A stretch of DNA of 7,342 bases, from contig JAHHTF010000029.1 in the NCBI GenBank assembly GCA_020024775.1, positions 1-7,342 on the forward strand, read 5' to 3'. Position numbers and translations under genes: made by a program. The notes under the pieces were generated by a model. It did no database searches, was not told where the DNA came from, and saw only the letters and a list, made by a program, of their open reading frames with translations. Positions 1 to 6,615 of this stretch are shown one piece after another. Every line of letters starts with the position of its first letter. Position 1 is the stretch's first letter. Source of the stretch: Ureaplasma sp. GTDB lineage: Bacteria > Bacillota_I > Bacilli_A > Mycoplasmatales > Mycoplasmoidaceae.

Positions 1-446
1 CTTATGATGAACTAAAAGATTGAGTTCAAAACAATCTATGCGATTGATACAACCAGAGATTTAAAAAATCAAGACCCGCTAAATCTAATTTCAAATTCAT
101 TGATCCAATCACAGTTAAAAATAAATTTGTTTATTCAAGTGTAACAAGAAGATGCAGTCATGGAATAATTAAATTTGAAAACAATTACTACTATCCGGTA
201 GATTCAGATGGAGTTAGATTAACTAACATCATGCAGAAAGTAATTGTTTATAGAAACATGTTAACTGATGAAATATTTACAAAGTTTAGATCAGAACAAA
301 TCAACCTAATTCAGTGTTCCAAAGATGATATGATTTTTGTGGAATCTGAAATACAACTAGAGAATTATTATTTGAGAAATAAAATTGATGTTTTACAAAA
401 AGAAAAACTAACTCTTGAAAAAGCTTTGCAAGCGATCAAAAGTTAG
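1..446 (+). CDS. Transposase C-terminal fragment (probably ISNCY/IS1202-like DDE transposase), 5' end outside window
   Basis: The reading frame is open from the first bases (first full codon at 3) to a TAG at 444-446, giving 147 residues. Two in-frame TGA codons near the start (first at 21-23) are read as Trp. The fragment begins with an amphipathic stretch containing WYNQRF, as in the end of DDE integrase/transposase cores ('W..YN.R'). A basic linker follows, then a probable beta-barrel segment with the pattern RRCSHGIIKFENNYYYPVDSDG. This resembles the C-terminal barrel of ISNCY/IS1202 and Mu-type transposases ('R.vs..G.I.f.gk.Y.l'). The last 35 residues are charged and likely coiled coil. 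The DDE catalytic residues would lie upstream of the window and cannot be checked. Family assignment rests on pattern memory only. An unrelated DNA-binding protein is the main alternative. Confidence 0.55.
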
Positions 447-509
447 CACTAAACATAATTTAATTATATAATATTTTTTAGTATTTCGTGTGTTCATTTT
501 GAACGAAAT

Positions 510-535
510 TTAACAAATAAATTTCATTTTGTTAA
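510..535. repeat. AT-rich inverted repeat downstream of the transposase fragment
   Basis: An 8-base perfect inverted repeat (TTAACAAA at 510-517, TTTGTTAA at 528-535) has a 10-base loop. Just upstream, GTTC/GAAC (492-495 and 501-504) forms a second small hairpin, with ATTTC/GAAAT outside it. These could belong to the end of the insertion element or to transcript termination. Neither has a clear T-tract, and such repeats also arise by chance at this base composition. Confidence 0.3.
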
Positions 536-575
536 TATTTATATATCGATAAGACAATATTATCTATATATAAAA

Positions 576-600
576 AATAAGAGAAACTAATTCTCTTATT
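576..600. terminator. Bidirectional intrinsic terminator between converging transposase fragment and Doc-like gene
   Basis: A perfect 10-bp stem (AATAAGAGAA at 576-585, TTCTCTTATT at 591-600) encloses a 5-base loop. On the minus strand the stem starts directly after the TAG stop of the Doc-like gene and is followed by a run of T. On the plus strand it is followed by CTATTTTATT, so it may also stop read-through from the transposase side. The stem is AT-rich, so strength is uncertain. Confidence 0.65.
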
Positions 601-1215
601 CTATTTTATTACTATCATGCTATGAGCTTCAATTCACTTTCTTATTTCTTCTTTATTTTTTTCTAGATTACATTCTTCTGTTCTTTGCATATTTTCTACA
701 AACTTTTCTAAAAGATCTTCATGTTTTTTATTTTCTTGATCAGAACTTTTAGTTCATTTAAAATCATATCCAAAGTAATGTAAGATTATTACAAGAAATG
801 ATAACGAAACTCTTTTATTACCATTCCTGAACATATGAAACATTAAAAATTTCACAAATAGTTCTGTAATAAATTCGAAAAAATATTTATGTTCTTTATA
901 TAAAAAGATATTGATAGTTGATGATAGTGCAGATTCAATCTTTTCTCTAGTTTCATAATTTTCTTCAATTGGACTTAATGATAATTCACCTGCAATATTT
1001 ATTGATTCATTTAATAAGAACAATAAATCCTCTTTTAGATTTAAATCTAAATCAATAATACATGATTCTAGTTCAACAGGAACTAATTCATTATTATCAA
1101 GTTTAATGAATAGTGATTTATTTTGAATTACAAAATCACTATTGTTATGTCTTTCGAAAAGAAAATCAGGATCATCATCCTGAAAGTGAAAAAATCTTAT
1201 CTTCTTTTGCTTCAT
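601..1215 (-). CDS. Fic/Doc (death-on-curing) family toxin-like protein
   Basis: A 204-residue protein. Trp154 is encoded by TGA, and the standard code would cut the protein there. The Fic/Doc signature is HMFRNGNKR at residues 127-135: invariant His127, Asn133 and Lys134-Arg135, with Asn131 where P1 Doc has Asp. It sits at the start of a long hydrophobic helix, as in the family. The preceding region (about 85-105, with 'REKIESALSS') matches the usual 'R..leSAL' element of Doc. Known Doc proteins phosphorylate elongation factor Tu and halt translation, while Fic proteins AMPylate. Which reaction applies here cannot be told. A highly charged tail of about 50 residues makes it longer than P1 Doc (126). 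The start lies one base after the stop of the upstream 49-residue gene, with no ribosome binding site of its own, so translational coupling is likely. It would act in the cytoplasm. Confidence 0.75.
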
Positions 1216-1216
1216 T

Positions 1217-1366
1217 TTATTTTTTAGCTAATGCAATAAATGTTTTTCTGATTTCTTCGATATCGTCTCTATCATAGAAAGCAGCTCTAGCAATTTTAGT
1301 AAGTTCTTCTGGTGTTAGTTTTGGTAATTCAGTTGATGTTTTAATAAATGGATATTTATTTTTCAT
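1217..1366 (-). CDS. Small protein upstream of Doc-like toxin, candidate antitoxin
   Basis: A 49-residue ORF ending in TAA, beginning MKNKYPFIKTSTELPKL. It is too short for gene finders with high cut-offs, but it is well supported. AAGGAGG at 1374-1380 lies 7 bases before the ATG, and the gene ends one base before the Doc-like start. Predicted to be mostly helical with a charged core (YDRDDIEEIRK). Its position is that of an antitoxin in phd-doc operons, and strong translation of the first gene fits the need for excess antitoxin. I see no similarity to Phd and no [S/T]xxxE[G/N] inhibitory motif of the Fic/VbhA type. The antitoxin role is therefore inferred from gene order alone, and the protein may be a new partner type. 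Confidence 0.65.
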   Translation of the reverse strand: MKNKYPFIKTSTELPKLTPEELTKIARAAFYDRDDIEEIRKTFIALAKK

Positions 1367-1373
1367 TGTTTTG

Positions 1374-1403
1374 CCTCCTTCTTTGATAATTATTAAAATT
1401 ATA
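1374..1403 (-). promoter_or_regulatory. Promoter -10 and strong ribosome binding site of the toxin-antitoxin-like operon
   Basis: On the minus strand, a consensus TATAAT (1398-1403) precedes AAGGAGG (1374-1380) and the ATG at 1366. No convincing -35 is seen at the normal distance, which is common in mycoplasma promoters. The only ribosome binding site in the operon is this one, so the second gene probably depends on translation of the first. A 10-base palindrome (1475-1484, ATATCGATAT) lies further upstream, too far for an obvious operator. Confidence 0.5.
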
Positions 1404-1505
1404 CAAAAAAATATTAAAAATTGTTTTAATTTTGTCAGTACTCATTTTTATTTTATTTTTTCATGATAATCTTAATATCGATATCTCATTATTTATTTTG
1501 AAACA

Positions 1506-1540
1506 AAACTACTTACAGGTTATATTCCTATAAGTAGTTT
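1506..1540 (-). terminator. Intrinsic terminator downstream of the small two-helix membrane protein
   Basis: A 10-bp perfect stem (AAACTACTTA at 1506-1515, TAAGTAGTTT at 1531-1540) is extended by one mismatch and 3 more pairs (AGG/CCT) around a 7-base loop. On the minus strand the 3' arm ends in TTT, followed by TGTTTC. It lies 33 bases beyond the stop codon of the membrane protein gene and isolates it from the toxin-antitoxin promoter. Confidence 0.7.
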
Positions 1541-1572
1541 GATTAAAAATATTAAAAGCTACTTGCCTAGCC

Positions 1573-1872
1573 TTAGTTTGAGTATGAGTTTTCAGGTCTT
1601 GGTTGACTGTTATATGAATTAGCTGATTGATTTGCTCCTTCATCACCAGCAAAAACAAGTCCTAAAATACCACCAACTAATGGAATTAATATTGCAAATA
1701 CTGCTGCACAAATTCTGATAGCATTGTTGCTTTCTTTGTAATTTTTATAAGTTGCAGTTTTAACACATAAAATGATTGAACATACTAGTCCTGGGATAAC
1801 AAATAAAAATCATCCAAAAATAGTTCATCAAGACATTGTTTTAATATATTTTAATTCTTTAGATCTATCCAT
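1573..1872 (-). CDS. Small membrane protein with two transmembrane helices, function unknown
   Basis: A 99-residue protein that I do not recognise. Start ATG at 1872 is backed by TAAGGAG about 6 bases upstream. Three Trp codons (residues 15, 16, 21) are all TGA, so the frame is only visible under code 4. Two hydrophobic segments are clear: residues 15-37 (WWTIFGWFLFVIPGLV...) and 54-75 (ICAAVFAILIPLVGGILGLVFA). They are separated by a short charged loop. The C-terminal tail of about 20 residues is polar and rich in Asn, Ser and Gln. The second helix with its IRI lead-in and LVGGILG-VFA core is closely matched in the next gene upstream (1993-2226), so the two look like paralogues. The gene has its own promoter and terminator, so it is probably transcribed alone. 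A holin-like or stress-membrane role is possible but unsupported. Confidence 0.8.
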
Positions 1873-1904
1873 TGCTTTCTCCTTATTTATATTTTTACCT
1901 ATTT

Positions 1905-1934
1905 ATTATATACAACTTTATCAAAAAAAGACAA
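1905..1934 (-). promoter_or_regulatory. Promoter of the two-helix membrane protein gene
   Basis: On the minus strand, TTGTCT (1929-1934, four of six bases matching the -35 consensus) is followed after 18 bases by a perfect TATAAT (1905-1910). The transcript would start about 25-30 bases before the ATG at 1872, leaving room for the AAGGAG ribosome binding site. A second TTGTCA lies further upstream (1950-1955). Confidence 0.5.
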
Positions 1935-1992
1935 TGTAATATTTATATTTGACAAAATAAGGGTAATTTTGTTGTTTTTTTATCTGAAATGA

Positions 1993-2226
1993 CTATTTTT
2001 GTAATTCATGAATGTTTGAATTGCTGTGAACATTTTGTGTTCTTTTTATTTCATTTAGAATTCTTTGAATATTTTCTGCAGTTCCATTCATTTCTTTTCT
2101 TGCAAATACAATTCCAAGAATTCCACCAACTAATGTAATAAACAAGACAATAGCGGTTCCACCAATTCTAATCCCTTCATTTTCAACACTATTTTGTTTG
2201 ATTAATTCTTCGTCAACTTTATCCAT
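1993..2226 (-). CDS. Small single-helix membrane protein, paralogue of the neighbouring two-helix protein, function unknown
   Basis: A 77-residue protein ending at a true TAG. An in-frame TAA at 2242-2244 lies just upstream, so the ATG at 2226 is the only ATG start. The ribosome binding site is weak (AAAGAAG). The N-terminal 17 residues are polar and acidic. One transmembrane helix spans about residues 21-42 (IGGTAIVLFITLVGGILGIVFA). The last 35 residues are polar, with a probable amphipathic helix (ENIQRILNEIKRTQ). The helix aligns without gaps to the second helix of the downstream gene: IRI, then LVGGILG, then VFA and a following Glu. The soluble ends differ. Compared with that neighbour it lacks the first helix, so its ends must face opposite sides of the membrane. 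I do not recognise the family. Confidence 0.75.
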   Translation of the reverse strand: MDKVDEELIKQNSVENEGIRIGGTAIVLFITLVGGILGIVFARKEMNGTAENIQRILNEIKRTQNVHSNSNIHELQK

Positions 2227-2253
2227 AAATTCTTCTTTAAATTAAACTTATAA

Positions 2254-2259
2254 ATTATA
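2254..2259 (-). promoter_or_regulatory. Probable -10 box of the single-helix membrane protein gene
   Basis: A consensus TATAAT on the minus strand, placed so that transcription would start about 20 bases before the ATG at 2226. No clear -35 is present. It lies after the terminator of the upstream lipoprotein gene, which supports an independent transcript. Confidence 0.4.
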
Positions 2260-2312
2260 TCTCTCAAACAAAAAAACATCGTGACATTATTTTTGTATCA
2301 AAAACATATAAA

Positions 2313-2338
2313 AAGAACTCAGATTTCTCTGAATTCTT
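2313..2338 (-). terminator. Strong intrinsic terminator of the lipoprotein protease gene
   Basis: On the minus strand an 11-bp stem (AAGAATTCAGA / TCTGAGTTCTT, with one G-T wobble) closes a GAAA tetraloop. It is followed by a short T-tract (2312 downward) that continues from the stem. It begins 5 bases after the TAA stop at 2344-2346. This is the clearest terminator on the minus strand here. Confidence 0.85.
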
Positions 2339-2343
2339 AATAA

Positions 2344-5124
2344 TTATTGTTTTGATCTTAATATATGAGTGTATGTGTTTTCTTTAGTTAGTTTATCAAG
2401 GATTTGATTAATGATACTGAATTTAGCATTCATTCTTGAATAGTTATTAAATAACATTCCGATATTATAACAACTACCGCGTTTAGCATCAGTGACTGTT
2501 CCATTTGAATCTAAGATAGGATCTTTGAATTCACCAGAATAATTAATTCCAATTGGTTCAAATCTGGAATTAATTAATAATGAACCTGATGAACCATTTA
2601 ACATAATATCTTTGAAATCATGGCCACCCATGTTTGAATATGTGATAATTGATTGTTGTAAAACTTTTTGGATTTGCATACCATGAGGATTATATTTTAA
2701 GTTTTCTTCAGCAGTCATTGATGGCATTTGGAAGTTATTATAATCTTTGTATCAATCGACTAAACCTCTGTAAGTATTAAACTTCACATTATCAGCTTCA
2801 TTGTATGTTGTTCAGTATGATTGAACATTACCCATGAAATCATCTGTTAGATGTCTTGGTTGAGAAGAGATTTTACCACTATTAGATTTTAATTGACATC
2901 AACCACCTAATGGGAATCCTCCTGCAAAGATTGTCGAGTTAGCACTAGGAATTGCTGCTTGGTTATCTCTTTTACCTAATCCCATGTATCATTCATCTTC
3001 TTTGTTTTGATCAATTGCTTCTTTTAGTGTTGGAAACAATTTATATGCGTCTTCTTTTTTAAAAGCTATTTTAGTAACAGCAAAATCTCCACCACCATTA
3101 GAGATTGTTCCAGTATAACAACCATTATATACTTCTCTTTGTTCTAAATCATTTGGATTGATGGGATCAAAAGGAGAACCATATGTTGAATTGTTTTGTT
3201 TGATTGTTCAAGTTCCTTCTGTTTTTAATTCAGGAGTGTATCAAACAGATTTTTGCACTGCATTTGTATTTGTAATATTAGTAGGAACTGATCCTTTTGT
3301 AACCCCATTACTATTTAAAGCCTCATCAGGGTTATCAGTACTTTTTAATGAAACACTAGCTGCATAATTAAAATTAGGTTGTCTACTTTGAATTTCTTGG
3401 TATCTTGAATATGTTTTATCAGATGGTGTGATGGTTACAATTTTATCTGTAATACTACTTGGAACATCTGAACCAACTTTTTTTGTTGCTTTAAAACCAC
3501 CATCTCAATGTTTATCATAAGATTTATTCACAGGATAACCAACATTTAATCCATTTCAAATACTGTATCCAGCTTGTTTTCTATCTTTATTAAAAGCATC
3601 AGATAAGTCTAAAACATGAAGATTAGTTCCGACTAATAATTCAATATATCCCTGAGCTTCTAGTTCAGGATTTATTACTCTATCAAATACTCAACAAGTT
3701 CCTATCATGGTTCTTGCTTGAATTGACATTAAATCTTGTGAATGTGAAGACATTCCAGTATTTGCTTTAGATACATAAAAGCTAGGTCATGAAATAGAGA
3801 AACTTCTATCATAAATGTATTTAAAGAAATCATAATCACATTTAAGTGCACTAGTATTATCTTTAGTTATTTCATATAGATATTTATGATCTTTTGTTGT
3901 AATTAGAATATTGATATAAGCTTTTTCTCTTTGGTTAGTTGAATTTTCTTTTAATTTGCCATCTTCGAAATTAGCTTGAATATTTTGAATTACTTCATTT
4001 TGCAAATTAAAGATTTCAGCAATTCCATTGTAATCTAAATAATATAATAATTGAGATAAATTAGAAGGAAGAAATCCAAATTGGTTTAATGTAATAATTT
4101 CATTTAAATCAACTGTTTTTGAAATTACTCCCATAGTATCAGAAACTGTATAGTTAGGTAGATACTTTTGAGTCATATCACCAACTGCTTCTAATTGGCT
4201 TGGAGCACATTTCATTAATTCATGTAATGTTTCTTCATGAGTTAATTCATTAAGATTTTTATTGTATGTATACTCACCTGAGATTCCAACTTCTTTGTTT
4301 AGTTCAAAGAATGTTTGTTGCATCTTTTGGTTATAGATGTTATACATAAAATCAGCTTGTTCTTCAAAACCTCTACCTCTTCAATCATAACTATTTAAAG
4401 ATACATACATTTGATCAACTGCATCTTTAAACATCTTGGAATTAGCAATGATTTCTAAAGGTGATTTAGCTTGTTTAATGGTTGCTAAATTAATTGAATG
4501 CATTGTTCCATCACCTGATGGTTGAACAATAGGCGGTTCAACTGGATCTGGTATGGGTGGAGGAGTAGGTCCTGGTTGAGGTTCAACTGGATCTGGTTTT
4601 GGAGGAACAGGTTCTGGTTGTGGTTGAGGACTACTAACTTTAATTCCAGATTTTATTGGTTTATTGTATGTAAAGATATTGTTTTGAATAACAAAAGGAT
4701 TGTTTACTACATCACTAGAAATTTCAATTGGTAATTTTGCTGATAATTCAAAACTAGGTTTGTATGCAACATAATTATCAATTAAATCCTGTTGTTTATT
4801 CAATCTAACCTTAGATACTTTAATTCGATTAGTAGTAATCACATTCAAAGTACTTAAATCATTATAAATTTTTTCTTCAACCTTAAGTACTTGAAATTCA
4901 TTCATTAACTCTGGGATTGAGTTTAATAAGATATCTGAAAAAACTTGAATATCTTTATTTTCTAAAACAATTTTAGTTTGTCCAGGAGTTGGAATAACTG
5001 GTTCTTCTGGTTGAGTTGATTCTGATGAATTATTAGAACATGATACTACAAAAGGTGCTACCAATGATGGAGCAGCAAGTACTGAAAATACAGAGATTAA
5101 TATTTTTTTAGTTTTGGATTTCAT
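2344..5124 (-). CDS. DUF31 family lipoprotein, trypsin-like serine protease of the Mycoplasma immunoglobulin protease (MIP) type
   Basis: One 926-residue frame, continuous only when 11 TGA codons are read as Trp. Start ATG at 5124 has AAAGGAT upstream. Residues 1-29 are a lipoprotein signal peptide (KSKTKK, hydrophobic core, lipobox VVSC with Cys29), so the protein is anchored on the outer face of the membrane. A Ser/Glu/Pro spacer, an unrecognised domain (about 51-163) and a proline-rich linker (166-202) follow. The C-terminal half has trypsin-like hallmarks of DUF31 (Mycop_pep): GTCWVF then VGTNLHV with His503, GGGDFAV with Asp680, and NGSSGSLL with Ser846. Known family members in ruminant mycoplasmas (MIP) cut the immunoglobulin heavy chain after capture by a partner, MIB. 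No MIB-like gene lies next to it here, so the target is unknown. It appears intact and monocistronic, closed by a strong terminator. Confidence 0.85.
4519..4629 (-). repeat. Proline-rich linker coding segment with an 18-base direct repeat
   Basis: Codes residues 166-202 of the lipoprotease, a Pro/Glu/Gln/Asp-rich, probably extended linker. The hexapeptide PDPVEP occurs twice (177-182 and 192-197). At DNA level this is a perfect 18-base direct repeat (4535-4552 and 4580-4597) with a 45-base period, which is 15 codons. Repeat gain or loss by slippage would keep the frame and change only the spacer length. Confidence 0.7.
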
Positions 5125-5173
5125 AATTTATCCTTTCAGTTTTTTTATTTGGTCTTAATTACTTTTTTATTAT

Positions 5174-5187
5174 TTTATCATGATAAA
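5174..5187. promoter_or_regulatory. 14-base perfect palindrome in the divergent intergenic region
   Basis: TTTATCATGATAAA is a perfect palindrome, 50 bases upstream of the lipoprotease ATG. It lies between two divergently transcribed genes. It overlaps the area where a minus-strand -10 would be expected (TATAAA at 5190-5195 or TAAAAT at 5172-5177, neither with a good -35). It could be an operator, but an AT-rich palindrome of this size is weak evidence alone. Confidence 0.3.
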
Positions 5188-5251
5188 TATTTATAATATT
5201 TTATTTGAATAATATCCATGATTACTATTAAAATATAATCTGAATATTTTA

Positions 5252-5257
5252 TATAAT
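5252..5257 (+). promoter_or_regulatory. Candidate -10 box for the PD-(D/E)XK nuclease gene
   Basis: A consensus TATAAT 73 bases before the ATG at 5331. A second TATAAT lies at 5234-5239. A different promoter is also possible: TTGTCA (5265-5270, five of six) with AATAAT (5290-5295) at a long 19-base spacing. The sequence does not decide between them. Confidence 0.35.
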
Positions 5258-5317
5258 TATAACATTGTCAAAAACCAAAATTACATAACAATAATTATTT
5301 GATAACTCGAAAACCTT

Positions 5318-5321
5318 GGAG
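5318..5321 (+). promoter_or_regulatory. Ribosome binding site that fixes the start of the nuclease gene
   Basis: GGAG lies 9 bases before the ATG at 5331. The frame is also open back to a TTG at 5316. That codon overlaps this GGAG, so the GGAG cannot serve it, and ATG at 5331 is preferred. Confidence 0.6.
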
Positions 5322-5330
5322 ACTAAAACC

Positions 5331-6539
5331 ATGATTATACAAAATCCAAAATATGTATTTAATAAACTTTATACAGGTAGTTATATAAAAGATAAAATTG
5401 CTCATGAAACTAAGAACTTCTTAGTAGATGATGATGGCAATAGATACATTTATTTAAATGAAGATGGAAACATTGATCCAAAGAAAGCTAAAACATTAGA
5501 ATATGTTATCCATGTAATGAATGCATCTAATTACAAAAAAGGATACTTTGAAATCGTAGGTATTTCTAAAATCTATCATGGAGTTAATGAAAGTATCACA
5601 ACTCAACCTATTTTCAAAAAACATAAGTTCAATGAAATCTTTGATAATTTCTATGATGATCATAACTTTGCTTTAACATTTAAATGTGAATCTTTATATT
5701 TACCTAAAGTTGATAAACACATCTATATTACATTTGCAAATAAAGAAGCATTAGCAAACCATAAAATAGATAACAATACTTTAGAAATGAATCTAGCAAG
5801 TAGATGAAGACAAAGTTTAAGATTATATGCTAAGAATGGTGATGATAAACCGATTGAACAACTAATTCATAAAATCGATACTTGATTTCATAAACAAACA
5901 GATGATAATAGTTTATTTGATCAATATGAATCTGAAATGCCCTTCTGTTTAATTTCAGGAAGAGTTTCATTAGAATTATCAACAAGTAATCTGATTGCAT
6001 ATTTCTTTAATAGAGATAAACAATTAGCTAATAGATTTATTTCAGAATTCTTGAAAATCAAATTAGATAAAGATGAATCTATCAACAAGATTGAAAGAGA
6101 ATTCAAAAACATTGATTTATTTATTACAACTAATAAAAGAACCATTGTGATTGAAAACAAGATTGATTCTAATATCAATGGTGTTAAATCAGCTAATTAT
6201 AATCAATTATCTAAATACTATGAATTTGTTGAAGATTCATATAAAGGATTAGTTCATCATTATTTTATATTATTACCAGAATACAATAATATCTCTAAAG
6301 ATCAAATTAATAGTTGTTTACATGGTAATAAATATATTATTAAAACCTATAAAAAACTATATTATGAACTTATTAGAGATTATGAATATTGTCCTAATAA
6401 TACTAAAGCTAATGATTATCAAAAATTCTTATTTAATGAATTTAAACAAAACATTAGATTCTTAACTTTAACTCAAGCAGCTAAAGAACAAGATATAGCT
6501 TATATGAGAATTAAACAAAAGTTAGAAGAGTTGAAATAA
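5331..6539 (+). CDS. PD-(D/E)XK nuclease superfamily protein (PDDEXK_4-like) with unrecognised N-terminal half
   Basis: A 402-residue protein, continuous through two TGA (Trp159, Trp185). The C-terminal half carries a restriction-endonuclease-like core. Glu215 sits in a helix (SLELSTSNLIAYFF). Asp262 is in FKNIDLFI, and Glu275-Asn276-Lys277 in TIVIENKI. Gln292 and Tyr296-Tyr297 follow (YNQLSKYYEF). This order (E, then D, then ENK, then QL..YY) fits the PDDEXK_4 family (PF14281), metal-dependent DNA nucleases with few characterised members. The first 200 residues hold alternating strands and acidic loops (VDDDGNRYIYLNEDGN) and match nothing I know. They may bind the target or a partner. No signal peptide or membrane segment, so cytoplasmic. 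It stands alone, is transcribed away from the lipoprotease, and converges on the GIY-YIG gene. Solitary nucleases of this kind are often found in accessory islands. A phage-defence role is inference. Confidence 0.75.
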
Positions 6540-6548
6540 TGTGATTAG

Positions 6549-6578
6549 AAAAACTAGCATCACAACATGCTAGTTTTT
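6549..6578. terminator. Strong bidirectional intrinsic terminator between the two nuclease genes
   Basis: A 12-bp perfect stem (6549-6560, core ACTAGCAT; 6567-6578, core ATGCTAGT) encloses the 6-base loop CACAAC. The plus-strand 3' arm runs straight into TTTTTTG and then CTTTTG. The 5' arm begins with five A, giving a T-tract on the minus strand too. It starts 9 bases after the plus-strand stop and lies 37 bases beyond the minus-strand stop, serving both convergent genes. Confidence 0.9.
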
Positions 6579-6615
6579 TGCTTTTGTAACAATTAATGAT
6601 TATTGAATATACAAC

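Noticed and set aside
1461..1469. TCATGATAA shared with the palindrome at 5174-5187
   Set aside because: A 9-base match without the rest of the palindrome is expected by chance in DNA this AT-rich.
1952..1972. Inverted repeat ACAAAAT/ATTTTGT between the two small membrane protein genes
   Set aside because: The only T-tract follows it on the plus strand, where no gene ends; on the minus strand no T-tract follows, so it is not a convincing terminator for the single-helix gene.
3158..3367. Open frame on the plus strand opposite the lipoprotease
   Set aside because: Lies wholly inside the minus-strand protease gene, whose frame is continuous and carries the catalytic motifs; no ribosome binding site, and the product has no recognisable features.
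2344..4380. Reading the lipoprotease as several separate broken genes
   Set aside because: All pieces share one frame and are divided only by TGA, which is Trp here; TGA also occurs inside conserved protein motifs such as GTCWVF and GWRAWK.
4522..4734. Trp/Arg/Asn-rich open frame on the plus strand
   Set aside because: It is the antisense of the proline-rich linker; Pro codons read backwards give Trp, so the odd composition is an artefact.
5316..5330. TTG at 5316 as the start of the nuclease gene
   Set aside because: The GGAG that would be the ribosome binding site overlaps this codon and sits well placed for the ATG at 5331.
5921..6178. Hydrophobic 85-residue open frame on the minus strand
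   Set aside because: Antisense to the PD-(D/E)XK core, which has conserved motifs in the plus frame; hydrophobicity comes from reading Lys/Asn-rich codons backwards.
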